Translations under genes and position numbers: made by a program
NCBI GenBank assembly: GCA_049965455.1
Contig: JBMFWH010000005.1
Coordinates: 1 to 49,613 of the forward strand
DNA length: 49,613 nt
From: JAVRLB01 sp049965455
GTDB taxonomy: Archaea; Thermoplasmatota; Thermoplasmata; Thermoplasmatales; ARK-15
Direction of reading: 5' to 3'
Part shown: one piece after another, positions 7,555 through 16,585 of the stretch
How positions within the stretch are numbered: position 1 is the first letter of the stretch
Layout of the letters: each line of letters opens with the position of its first letter
The notes under the pieces: generated by a model
What the model was told of the DNA's origin: nothing
The model's database searches: none
The model's input: the letters and a program-made list of their open reading frames with translations, nothing else

Positions 7555-8887
7555 ATCATTGAATAATGTGGAGGAAGATTATTTACTCATTGCAAAAAAC
7601 CTTAAGCAGTATTTCACGATCAAAATACCAAAAACTGTAAGGACAATGAAGATCCCTTTAAAAGCAGTAGATGGAGTGGATATTTCTATAAAAAGAGGAG
7701 AGGTAGTAGGTCTTGTGGGGGAATCTGGCTGTGGAAAAACTACACTTGGAAGGGTATTAATAAATTTAATTACCCCGACCGAAGGTTATCTATTTTTTAA
7801 TCCGCCTAAAAATATAATGGAGAAAGTGAAAAACAATGAGCCATTATCAAAAAAAGAAATAAGCGAGTTCTCCTTATATCATCTAGGTAAACGTAAAATG
7901 AGGGTGCTACGTAAAGAGATGCAAATTGTTTATCAGGACCCGTACTCTTCTTTGGATCCCAGATATTTAATAAAAGACATAATTACAGAGCCTTTATTCT
8001 CTTTCGGTTATAAAAAAGAAGAAGCATACAATATTGCTAGGGATCTATTGATTGAAGTTGGTCTTTCAGAGGATTTTATGAACAGATACCCGCATCAACT
8101 TTCAGGTGGTCAGAGACAGAGGGTAGCAGTGGCAAGAGCATTGGCGCTGAATCCGAAATTTGTAGTGCTTGATGAGCCTACATCAGCCCTAGATGTGTCA
8201 GTTCAAGCTCAAGTTTTGAATATTCTAAGAGATTTAAAAGAAAAACATAATTTGACGATGCTTTTTATATCTCATCATATGATGGTTATAAGGCATATAA
8301 GTGACCGCATTTTTGTAATGTACTTAGGCAAAATTGTTGAAATTGCGGAGACCGAAGCCTTATTTTCAAATCCTCTGCATCCATATTCTATGGCACTATT
8401 ATCTGCTGTGCCAATACCAGACCCAAAAATAAAGAGATCTAGAATTATACTGGAAGGAGATGTACCAAGCCCAATAAATCCGCCGAAAGGATGTAGATTC
8501 CATACAAGGTGCAGATTCGCGTTTGAAAAATGTGGCTGGACTTCAGAGGAACTGATAGAAAGCATAAGTTTAATATTAGATTCAACAAGAAATCAAGAAC
8601 TTTTAAATTATCCAATCCTAAAAGATGTAGAAATTTTTGATGATAACAGTTTTAAAGTAAACTTTGTTGAACCTTTGAAAGAGGATCAGTTAGAGCCAAT
8701 AAAACTCGTGATAGAAAAAGAAAAAAAAGCGGGGTCTGTAAGGGCGTTATTTGGAATTGAATCAGTAAAACTGAATAATGGAGGCCTTGAGGTAGAGCTA
8801 TATAAAAACATTATAGAACCGCCATTGATAGAAGACAAAAAAGGGCATTTTGTATCTTGCTGGCTCTATGAAAAAGGCAAAAATTAA
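7541..8887 (+). CDS. dppF: Peptide ABC transporter ATPase DppF with a C-terminal insertion
   Basis: The second ATPase of the importer. It has Walker A GESGCGKT, Q-loop QIVYQDPYSSLDPR, signature LSGGQRQR, Walker B FVVLDEPTSALD and an oligopeptide-type C-terminus (PPKGCRFHTRCRFA). An insertion of about 100 residues separates this cysteine block from the final GHFVSCWLYEKG motif. These normally lie close together. A second small insertion sits before the Q-loop. ATG 7541 lies five bases after GGTGA (7531-7535); ATG 7538 is an alternative. It is the last gene of the operon. Confidence 0.92.
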   Translation: MENSESLNNVEEDYLLIAKNLKQYFTIKIPKTVRTMKIPLKAVDGVDISIKRGEVVGLVGESGCGKTTLGRVLINLITPTEGYLFFNPPKNIMEKVKNNEPLSKKEISEFSLYHLGKRKMRVLRKEMQIVYQDPYSSLDPRYLIKDIITEPLFSFGYKKEEAYNIARDLLIEVGLSEDFMNRYPHQLSGGQRQRVAVARALALNPKFVVLDEPTSALDVSVQAQVLNILRDLKEKHNLTMLFISHHMMVIRHISDRIFVMYLGKIVEIAETEALFSNPLHPYSMALLSAVPIPDPKIKRSRIILEGDVPSPINPPKGCRFHTRCRFAFEKCGWTSEELIESISLILDSTRNQELLNYPILKDVEIFDDNSFKVNFVEPLKEDQLEPIKLVIEKEKKAGSVRALFGIESVKLNNGGLEVELYKNIIEPPLIEDKKGHFVSCWLYEKGKN

Positions 8888-8901
8888 AAACTTTTTTTAT
8901 T

Positions 8902-9111
8902 TTATACATCAAATAATTTTTTAAGTAATTTTAGATACCCTCTATATTCAAAATATGTTGTAATGATTGCAATAGTGAGCATAAGTAAACCAACCCACAA
9001 TACCGGGTAATAATAATATATTTGAAAGAGTACAAAGATATCCACCGATAACCATAAAACCCAGTAAAACCCTCTTATAAGTTCTCTTGCGAAATACATT
9101 ATTTTTGGCAT
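8902..9111 (-). CDS. Small membrane protein of unknown function
   Basis: A 69-residue product, convergent with dppF and divergent from the binding-protein gene. It has two hydrophobic segments (about residues 14-33 and 36-53) and a basic C-terminus (RGYLKLLKKLF). No family is recognised. The dppF stop and this stop are separated by a T-rich stretch that could end both messages. It could assist the neighbouring transporter, but only position suggests this. Confidence 0.5.
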   Translation of the reverse strand: MPKIMYFARELIRGFYWVLWLSVDIFVLFQIYYYYPVLWVGLLMLTIAIITTYFEYRGYLKLLKKLFDV

Positions 9112-9288
9112 TAAAATACTATAAGATGTATTATATTTAAAAGTTTTTCTGAAATCATAGACTAGCCATATGTCTAACTAATATCAGATATTTAATAGAT
9201 AGAGGGAGTTAATTTTGTTTTATGATGAAGGAAAAAGAACTTCTCCCAGTTAATAATTGTAAATCCCATAAAAACTTTTTTATTACTC

Positions 9289-9458
9289 GTAATAGATCAC
9301 GATTCTGAAGTTAAGTTTTCATAAAAGCTAGTATTATGCGTAATTTTTATGGTATCTAAAGGATAGATAATATATTTATTTTGTAATAATAAATTAAAAA
9401 TATATTGTATTAAAAGCACTTTCTGTTATATTGCCACATCATAATTTTGACCAGTTAC
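9289..9458 (+). mobile_element. MITE family A, copy 2 (170 bp)
   Basis: Same orientation as copy 1. The ends are GTAATAGATCACGATTCTG and, inward from the right, GTAACTGGTCAAAATTATG. It lies 100 bases before the peptide-binding protein gene. Together with copy 1 it brackets the acetyltransferase-thyX-dpp block. Confidence 0.85.
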
Positions 9459-9557
9459 CTCGCATAGAAAATTATATATAATGGGGTATTAATGACATGT
9501 TGAGCTTTGACATATCATATAAAAATTATAGAAAAGTCAAAGTAAAAAAATGGAGAG

Positions 9558-12215
9558 ATGAAAAATATGAATAAGAAAGCTTTATATGCAGTGATCGCAG
9601 TAATTGTGGTAATCATACTTGTGGTTGCAGTTCTGGAGGTTATGCCTAGCAGTGCAGCAAGTATGACTGTTTCTACCAGTTCTACAAATGCAATTGCTGG
9701 GCAAAGTATTACTTTTGCGGCCTATATATCTGGTGGTACTCCTTCTAAAGTAACATTTAACTTTGGAGATGGTACTACCGGTACAGCTACACATTTGTCT
9801 GGTAACGAGTATACAGTCACACACACCTATAGTTCAGCCGGTAAATATTTAGTTACCGCAATCGCAACGGTTAATGGTAAAAATCTTAATAATATGCAGA
9901 GCATTGATGAAATAACCGTGACACCATCCACAGTCAATCCTAGTCTAGCATCTGAAATTACGGTCCCTTCAATCGCCACGAGCACACAGATCATTTCACC
10001 AGGAAGTGCTATTTCATTAACAGCACTAACATTACAGCCTCCAACAGCCACAAATTGGACTATTGGCTATTATATCTGGAACTTTGGAGATGGTTCTACT
10101 CATACTAACTATGCTATCTTCAATACCTCATCTGGAACTTTTATGGCGGATAATATATCTCATTTATACAACACGGCAGGCATATATGTGGTTACGCTTG
10201 GAGTTATTACATTTAATGCCACTAACTATTCGCCAACAACTTATACAACTAACAGCATTAATTATACATATTATCCCGTGTCTGATTTATCAACAATACT
10301 TTCAAGCGGGCAGTACCAGAATACTACATATATAACTACAATAGTAGTAAATTCCACAGCAAAACTTTTAACAACAACTTCTATTGCAAACCCTAACGTA
10401 ATTACTAATGCAGAATTAGTACCTGGCGGGGCATATTCTTTTGATCCTGCAATTTGTTATGAATCCGTAGGAATGGAAATTATTCAAAATGTATATGAAA
10501 CCTTGCTAGCATACAACGGTTCATCAACAAGTCAATCTCAGATGATTCCATTAGTAGCAAGTGTAGTTCCAACCGTGGCAAACGGCGGAATTTCACCCGA
10601 TTACCTTAACTATACATTCCATGTTAGAACCGGTCTGAAATTCTCAAATGGAGATCCTCTCAATGTTTGGGATGTTTATATAAGTTTTGTAAGAGCATTA
10701 TTATTTGTACAGGGAACTCCAGGTACACCTGATTGGATAATAGCACAAGATCTATTGCCGGCTGGAGGATATGCACCAGGACTGTACTCAAATGGAACCG
10801 CTTTATTTGATGCAATTACAAGTGCAGTTACAGTAAATAATGCAACGCAGACGGTAACTTTCCATCTTTTAAAACCAGATCCTGCATTTTTAGATTATAT
10901 AGCTGATCCTCTAGGTGCATCAATTATGGATAATAACTGGTTGGTTCAAAACGGTGCGGGCATTACATTCACGCCTACAGGATTCTTAGCTTATCAACAG
11001 TATGGAAATGAAGTTAACTATAATAATTATCTCAGATATCATGCTATGGGTTCTGGTCCATATATGATCAAAAGTTATCTTATCGGACAATTCGTGTCGT
11101 TAGCTCCCAATCCTAATTATGCACCTATAAAGGGAGTTCCTGGCTACAACCATACTGCAAAGGACACAGTAAACATCGAATGGGTCAAAGATGCTTCGGC
11201 AGAGCTTTTGATGTTAGAAGGTGGTCTAGCGGATATATTTACTGGGACATCAGATTTACCAACCTATTATTACCCTACAATTTCACATTATGAATCTCTG
11301 GGTAAAATAAAAGTGTATGAATTTCCTACGCTGACAATATATGGATTTGAATTTAATTTTAATATAAATACAACAATGTTATCCACTTTAGGTTCAGGCT
11401 TTCATATACCAACAAACTATTTTACGAATCTTGATATCAGAAGAGCATTTGCCTATGCATTTAACTATACCAACTATATAAACAATCTTGTTGGAAATGC
11501 TAGATATGGAGCAAATTTTTCATCTAGTTTTGTTGGAGATATACCAAACGGTATGCCTGGATACTTATCTCCTCAGCAATTAAAGGATGCTGGTGTGAAT
11601 GTTCCAAGTTATAATCTATCTATTGCAAAAGAATATCTTGAAGAATCAGGAATGTACAATGTAAGCATAAATATCCCAATAATAGTGACCGCTGGAGATC
11701 CTATTGATTTTGCAGCAGTGCAAGACTGGGGAGCAACCTTAAATTCAATTGACCCAAATATTGTAATCTCAGGAATGTATGAAGAATTTGCAACTTGGCT
11801 TGGCTATCAGGTACCTAACGAGAATCCGATGCCTGTTTATCAGACGATTTGGATTCCAGATTATCCATTTCCTTCAGACTATATAATGGCATTTTATCAG
11901 GAGAATGGAACGTACCCAATTGGTGCTGGATTCAACCCAACTACATTTTCAATGTCTGGGCATCCAAACCAGGCAAATCAGACACAAAAAATGGAACAGG
12001 ATATAGCAACAGCCATGAGCACAGGTAATGTAACAATTGCACTAAAGTACTATGATTATTCAGAAGAAATTGCCGTCAATCTTACCAACGCAGTATATGC
12101 ACAGCAGGTTAACTGGTTCTGGTACTATTCCCCCTCTTTGAAAGGAGTACAATATGAAGAGAACCCACTGTTTGGTGGCGGGGGCGATACAATTTATATA
12201 TACCTATCTAAATAA
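9558..12215 (+). CDS. Peptide-binding protein (SBP family 5) with two N-terminal PKD domains
   Basis: The extracytoplasmic receptor for the adjacent DppBCDF importer. One N-terminal membrane segment (about residues 10-28) anchors it. Two PKD-type beta-sandwich domains follow: the first has VTFNFGDGTTG and ends THTYSSAGKYLVT, the second has YIWNFGDGSTH and HLYNTAGIYVVT. From about residue 285 it is a family 5 solute-binding protein (YSFDPAICYES, NVYETLLAY, FHVRTGLKFSNGDPLNVWDV). At 885 residues it is far longer than bacterial DppA because of the PKD spacer. ATG 9567 is an alternative start. Confidence 0.9.
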   Translation: MKNMNKKALYAVIAVIVVIILVVAVLEVMPSSAASMTVSTSSTNAIAGQSITFAAYISGGTPSKVTFNFGDGTTGTATHLSGNEYTVTHTYSSAGKYLVTAIATVNGKNLNNMQSIDEITVTPSTVNPSLASEITVPSIATSTQIISPGSAISLTALTLQPPTATNWTIGYYIWNFGDGSTHTNYAIFNTSSGTFMADNISHLYNTAGIYVVTLGVITFNATNYSPTTYTTNSINYTYYPVSDLSTILSSGQYQNTTYITTIVVNSTAKLLTTTSIANPNVITNAELVPGGAYSFDPAICYESVGMEIIQNVYETLLAYNGSSTSQSQMIPLVASVVPTVANGGISPDYLNYTFHVRTGLKFSNGDPLNVWDVYISFVRALLFVQGTPGTPDWIIAQDLLPAGGYAPGLYSNGTALFDAITSAVTVNNATQTVTFHLLKPDPAFLDYIADPLGASIMDNNWLVQNGAGITFTPTGFLAYQQYGNEVNYNNYLRYHAMGSGPYMIKSYLIGQFVSLAPNPNYAPIKGVPGYNHTAKDTVNIEWVKDASAELLMLEGGLADIFTGTSDLPTYYYPTISHYESLGKIKVYEFPTLTIYGFEFNFNINTTMLSTLGSGFHIPTNYFTNLDIRRAFAYAFNYTNYINNLVGNARYGANFSSSFVGDIPNGMPGYLSPQQLKDAGVNVPSYNLSIAKEYLEESGMYNVSINIPIIVTAGDPIDFAAVQDWGATLNSIDPNIVISGMYEEFATWLGYQVPNENPMPVYQTIWIPDYPFPSDYIMAFYQENGTYPIGAGFNPTTFSMSGHPNQANQTQKMEQDIATAMSTGNVTIALKYYDYSEEIAVNLTNAVYAQQVNWFWYYSPSLKGVQYEENPLFGGGGDTIYIYLSK

Positions 12216-12232
12216 TTTTTTTTTTATTTTTT
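12216..12232 (+). terminator. T-tract terminator of the peptide-binding protein gene
   Basis: Ten T, one A and six T begin immediately after the stop codon, as expected of a U-tract-dependent archaeal terminator. No stem precedes it. Confidence 0.5.
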
Positions 12233-12401
12233 GATATATTAAATCTTTTTTGATTTAGTCAATTAATCATTTAAAATTTCTGAGAATTATTGATATACTT
12301 TGAAAACAAAGTAAATTAAGTACTTTTCATGCAATATCTATATTATTGCTTTAATGATATTCTGATAATACTCAATGAACATTTTACATAACTCAAAAAT
12401 A

Positions 12402-12571
12402 GTAACTGGTCACGATTATGAAGTGGAGATATAACATAAAGTGCCTTTAATACAATACATTTTTAATTTATTATTACAAAATAAATATATTATCTATCCT
12501 TTAAATACGGTAAAAATTACGCATAATACTAGCTTTTATGAGAACTTAACTTCAGAATCGTGACCTATTAC
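12402..12571 (-). mobile_element. MITE family A, copy 3 (170 bp, inverted)
   Basis: Reverse orientation to copies 1 and 2: it begins GTAACTGGTCACGATTATG and ends CAGAATCGTGACCTATTAC. It lies between two convergent transcription units. No target duplication is visible at its edges. Confidence 0.85.
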
Positions 12572-12631
12572 AAGATTTGGATAAAACTAAATATAATATA
12601 TCAAGTAGTATTTGAAAACTGTGCTGGTCAA

Positions 12632-13789
12632 TTAAATTTTAGCTTTCAAAGCTTTTATGAAGACCCAGTATAACAGTATACAGAACATAATCATCAAAAA
12701 ACCGGAGATTGCTATTGCTGCGTAAGCAAAGCTGTCGGGTATACTCATCCAGGTGTTTATAAAACTAGAGGCAGGTATTCCACTATTTCCTGTTATAACG
12801 AAATATGGAAACCTGGATGCATCGTTTAAGTACTCACCCAGTGGTAATCCTATTATAGTTGCAATTAAAAGCGTGTATGATATTAGGTTGTGAAATTTTA
12901 ATTTTTTTAGAGCTCTTAGATTATAAAGGCTCCCAATCCATATAATGGCAATTACTATCATAAACACAATGAAAAGCGGCGTAAATTGATAATATGTTGG
13001 CACTTTAGATTTATAAATACCGCCAAAGACCGCACTGGATATATAAGGAGCGTATTGTGTGAGTTCTATCGCATATATAATCCCAATAACAGTTTGCAGT
13101 ATCAGTGCCGGAACACCTATATATAGGCCATATTTCACACCTTTGAGATAGATTCTCTTCTCCTGTTCGTCCTTGCTTTTTACATATTTTATTGCATAAA
13201 GTGCTGAAAATATCATGGTAGTTATTATTATACTACCTAGTATCCGGTGCAGTGTAAAATCTGGATATAAAGGATTAAACATTACGTTCCATACATTTGC
13301 AGAGTTAAGCCCTACAGGATCATCTATAAAAGTAAAGATATAGTTAAACCCAATGGGTACCATCGCCGCTCCAATAATCATTAAGACGCCGATTAATAGA
13401 TGTACAGAATGCCTCACTTTCCCCCATAGATAGTAATATGAAGCCATACTGGGAATCGAAATTAATATTCCTATTAATGCGATAGTTATTGGCATAAATA
13501 ACTTTGATGTTGCAATAAACAATAGCGTGCTCCAGTACCCTGCAAGAACGATAGTTACCCATGTAGCCCAAACGCCAGCTACAAGTTCTGATACTGCCAG
13601 ATATTTGAATAGCCTCTGGGACAAAGTTAAAAGTTCAGGGTCGTTTTTCTTATAGCTTCTCCATTCTAAGAATGGTACTAATATTGCAATGCCAAGTACT
13701 ATGTTAACTAAAAAAAGATGGGCTATCAATGTAAAACCAAGCAGATAAAATGCCATTAATACGGAACCGGAAAAAGATGGAAAAATCAT
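12632..13789 (-). CDS. Second CydA-like subunit (CydA') of a bd-type oxidase
   Basis: A 385-residue, roughly ten-helix membrane protein. It is not CydB-like; it aligns in outline with CydA. A first-helix His lies in LIAHLFLVNIVLG, the position of the CydA haem-ligand helix. A second His is in LHRILGSIIITT, matching CydA LHT/VHT. The sequence GEYLNDASRFPYFV aligns with CydA GW-x-x-x-E-x-GRxPW but has lost the quinol-loop consensus. It overlaps the cydA stop by four bases (ATGA), so the two are translationally coupled. CydA plus a CydA-derived partner without CydB is a known archaeal arrangement. Confidence 0.75.
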   Translation of the reverse strand: MIFPSFSGSVLMAFYLLGFTLIAHLFLVNIVLGIAILVPFLEWRSYKKNDPELLTLSQRLFKYLAVSELVAGVWATWVTIVLAGYWSTLLFIATSKLFMPITIALIGILISIPSMASYYYLWGKVRHSVHLLIGVLMIIGAAMVPIGFNYIFTFIDDPVGLNSANVWNVMFNPLYPDFTLHRILGSIIITTMIFSALYAIKYVKSKDEQEKRIYLKGVKYGLYIGVPALILQTVIGIIYAIELTQYAPYISSAVFGGIYKSKVPTYYQFTPLFIVFMIVIAIIWIGSLYNLRALKKLKFHNLISYTLLIATIIGLPLGEYLNDASRFPYFVITGNSGIPASSFINTWMSIPDSFAYAAIAISGFLMIMFCILLYWVFIKALKAKI

Positions 13790-15342
13790 TTTTTATCACC
13801 TGGCAAGTCTGGTTCTGGCTCTATGGATATTGTTTTTTCTTTGACTTTCCATTGAAACGATACGTACATTGCAATAGTTCCGCCAATGAAAATTGAAAGC
13901 TCGATAAATAGTATCAATGCAAGATAGGATATTGTCAGATTGACAGGGGTCACAATCTCATTATAGGTGATGAGCCCAAGAACGCTCCATGGATGCCTGC
14001 CCACTTCTCTAACCATCCACCCCACAATTGCAGCTGTTATTGCAATAAAAGGTAGAAAAAGTGACCCATAAAACAGAACATCTATAGTATCTCTCCTTAG
14101 CACCGTTCTCACAAGCTTGTTTATGATCTTAGAAAAAAGGCCAAAATAAATAATAGCAAATATAAACAAGATCACCCCAAATATTACCATGATCAGGTAA
14201 AGAGGACTGAGCCAGTACTGGTTTTGTTGCGCAAAGTTAATTGTATAAAGCGCCATACCTGGAGAAATGGACTTTGAAACAAGTGTTCTCAAGTAATCAA
14301 ATCCATAGAAAAAGTGAGTGGGATTGCCGTACAGTAATATGCTGATGATCGGGTTAGTTCCACCCTGCGCGGGAATGCCTTCTAATGCCAGGAACTTGGT
14401 ATACATATATGTGTACTCAACCCTGCCTTCAAAGTCCCCAAAAAGCGGCTGCAATAAGGATGCGACCGCAGCCACTCCAAATGGTATTTTTATGAGCTTG
14501 GCGTAATAAGCTTTTTTAGATTTATTTTTGAAATACTTTACTGCAAGGATAAAACATGCTAGGAACCCTATTACGATTATTGCGGCTGTAACAGTGTGCA
14601 AGAATAACGGAATCGTATCAGGGGAGAAGAATGAGATAAAGGGATCTGTAAGCAACTGCCCCATAGTCTGCACGGTGCTAAGGTTACCTAAGATACTAGA
14701 GCCTGTGGAAGGCAATAAGCTAAATATTTTTAAAAGCACCTGATTGTTTACAACATTGGGCCCTAAATTAGGTTCCCACGGTAATACTTTTTGGACCAGT
14801 GATCCCGTTCCCCATGGTACATTCATCCAGGCATTGACAGTTAATATTTGAAACCCCGACCAGATGGATCCTACACCCACCCCTATTCCAAGTATCCAGT
14901 GCTTCCACTTATACTTAAACTGATCCCAGGTAAATAAATATAGGCCAAGAAACACAATTTCTGCCATAAAGGCAAACAGTTCTATGAACATAGGTGCGAA
15001 GAAGAATGTGCCTATTGCCAATAGTGATCCAGGCCAAATCTGTACCAGCCCGAATTCCACTAGTGTTCCAGTAACTGCGCCTGTAGCGAAAGATATTCCC
15101 CATACTCTACTGCCTCTTATAGCGGCTCTCATATATTCAGGATCCTTTTTCCTTATTGCAAGAGCCTCATAAGTAAGTACTATTAATGGGAGACCAAGAG
15201 CAAAAGACAAAAACCAAGCGTGAACATAGATACCTACAATGGTAATAATCTCAGCAAGATTTGCGTTATTCACGCCTATGCCCAGTGTTGCTAAGGATGA
15301 TGCCACAAAAATCCCTGCAAAAACAACCTGGTATTTAGTCAT
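13786..15342 (-). CDS. cydA: Cytochrome bd-type oxidase subunit I (CydA)
   Basis: The catalytic subunit of a bd-type terminal oxidase in the cell membrane, 518 residues. Recognisable landmarks against E. coli CydA are: the His of the first haem helix (VHAWFLSFALGL); two Glu in IELFAFMAEIVF (E99/E107 equivalents); NAWMNVPWG; the haem b558 His in LHTVTAAII; the Met ligand in LIMVIFGV; and GWMVREVGRHPW, the GRQPW motif with His for Gln. The periplasmic Q-loop is short. A promoter-like TATATATA lies just upstream of the ATG, and MITE A copy 4 lies 45 bases further up. Confidence 0.88.
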   Translation of the reverse strand: MTKYQVVFAGIFVASSLATLGIGVNNANLAEIITIVGIYVHAWFLSFALGLPLIVLTYEALAIRKKDPEYMRAAIRGSRVWGISFATGAVTGTLVEFGLVQIWPGSLLAIGTFFFAPMFIELFAFMAEIVFLGLYLFTWDQFKYKWKHWILGIGVGVGSIWSGFQILTVNAWMNVPWGTGSLVQKVLPWEPNLGPNVVNNQVLLKIFSLLPSTGSSILGNLSTVQTMGQLLTDPFISFFSPDTIPLFLHTVTAAIIVIGFLACFILAVKYFKNKSKKAYYAKLIKIPFGVAAVASLLQPLFGDFEGRVEYTYMYTKFLALEGIPAQGGTNPIISILLYGNPTHFFYGFDYLRTLVSKSISPGMALYTINFAQQNQYWLSPLYLIMVIFGVILFIFAIIYFGLFSKIINKLVRTVLRRDTIDVLFYGSLFLPFIAITAAIVGWMVREVGRHPWSVLGLITYNEIVTPVNLTISYLALILFIELSIFIGGTIAMYVSFQWKVKEKTISIEPEPDLPGDKK

Positions 15343-15387
15343 GATATATATAATAAATAAATATGTATATTAACCTTTTCAAATATC

Positions 15388-15560
15388 GTAACTGGTCACG
15401 ATTATGAAGTGGCTATATAACAGAAAGTGCCTTTAATACAATATATTTTAAATTTATTATTATTACAAAATAAATATAATCTCTATCTTTTAAATACAGT
15501 GAAAATTACGCATAATACTAGCTTTTATGAGAACCTAACTTCAGAATCGTGACCTATTAC
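15388..15560 (-). mobile_element. MITE family A, copy 4 (173 bp, inverted) with target duplication
   Basis: Begins GTAACTGGTCACGATTATG and ends CGTGACCTATTAC. It is flanked by an exact 8-bp direct repeat CAAATATC (15380-15387 and 15561-15568), the only copy here with a clear target-site duplication, so it is probably the youngest. It sits between divergent cydA and the hydroxyacid dehydrogenase gene. Confidence 0.88.
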
Positions 15561-15655
15561 CAAATATCATAAGTTTTGGACCATAGTTTTTTTAGTTTGC
15601 TTTCTGCCATAATTTTAAGAAATGTATTAATATTAGAAAAATTATCTATAACTTT

Positions 15656-16585
15656 ATGAAATATTTGACAATAATTCCAAGTTTTATACCTGCTGAAGAA
15701 ATTAAAGCTACAGTATCACAGATATTACCAGAAATGCAGATAACTACAGATAGCTCTTTTGGATCAAGTGATGTAGAAGTGCTTGTAGTTACAACTTTTA
15801 CTGCCGTACCTAAGGAGATGATCGACCGCATGCCGAATTTAAAATTTGTACAGGTAGCTAGCACAGGTTATGATAATGTAGATGTGGAGTATCTGAAAAA
15901 GAAGAATATCATGTTATGCAACATTCCAATCGCAAACAAAGAAAGTGTGGCAGAACATGTAATTGCAATGACCTTGTCGCTCTTAAAAGACCTTAAATTT
16001 TTAGATCATCAGCTTAGATCTAAAAACTGGCCTTTAATTACAGGATCCATGGATTTGATGGGAAAAGTAGTAGGAATTGTAGGAATGGGTAAAATCGGCG
16101 TAAAGCTGGTAGAACGTCTAATCCCGTTTGAGGTGGGTATAATCTATTATGATATTAACAGGTTACCTGAAGAACAAGAAGAAGCATTGGGTATCCAATA
16201 TAAGGATATTGAATACCTTCTAAAAAACTCTGACATAATATCATTACATTTACCATTGACTGAAAAAACGAATCATATGTTTTCCGATCATGAATTTTCA
16301 ATAATGAAAGATGGCGCTATTTTTATTAATACCGCGCGGGGAGAAATCGTTGATGAAAAAGCGCTGATAAAAGCGATTAAGACCAAGGGATTAAAGGCAG
16401 GATTAGACGTCTATAACAGAGAGCCCCCTGATTTTGAATCAGAGTTGTTTAAGTTAGATAATGTATTATTTTCTCCGCACATAGCAGGAGTGACAGTAGA
16501 GAGCCAGAGAAGATTTTTAACTGAGACCATTTCGAATGTGCTTAGATACAGTCAAGGCATAGAGCCACAGTTCAGGGTGATCTGA
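15656..16585 (+). CDS. D-isomer specific 2-hydroxyacid dehydrogenase
   Basis: An NAD(P)-dependent oxidoreductase of 309 residues that interconverts 2-hydroxy and 2-oxo acids. The Rossmann motif GIVGMGKIG lies near residues 140-148. The substrate-binding/catalytic Arg is in INTARGEIVDE, the Glu is in the later catalytic loop (YNREPPD) and the acid His in FSPHIAG. Its stop codon overlaps the ATG of the next gene by one base, so the two are co-translated, probably acting on a shared 2-oxo acid. Whether glyoxylate, hydroxypyruvate, phenylpyruvate or another acid is the substrate is not evident. Confidence 0.88.
   Translation: MKYLTIIPSFIPAEEIKATVSQILPEMQITTDSSFGSSDVEVLVVTTFTAVPKEMIDRMPNLKFVQVASTGYDNVDVEYLKKKNIMLCNIPIANKESVAEHVIAMTLSLLKDLKFLDHQLRSKNWPLITGSMDLMGKVVGIVGMGKIGVKLVERLIPFEVGIIYYDINRLPEEQEEALGIQYKDIEYLLKNSDIISLHLPLTEKTNHMFSDHEFSIMKDGAIFINTARGEIVDEKALIKAIKTKGLKAGLDVYNREPPDFESELFKLDNVLFSPHIAGVTVESQRRFLTETISNVLRYSQGIEPQFRVI

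Noticed and set aside
12632..13789. CydB subunit
   Set aside because: No CydB motifs (DGFDxG, the W-D-G-N-Q-V-W block) are seen; histidines and helix pattern match CydA instead.
1526..15560. CRISPR array
   Set aside because: The repeats are 170 bp, four in number, kilobases apart and in two orientations. No short regularly spaced repeats occur anywhere in the window.
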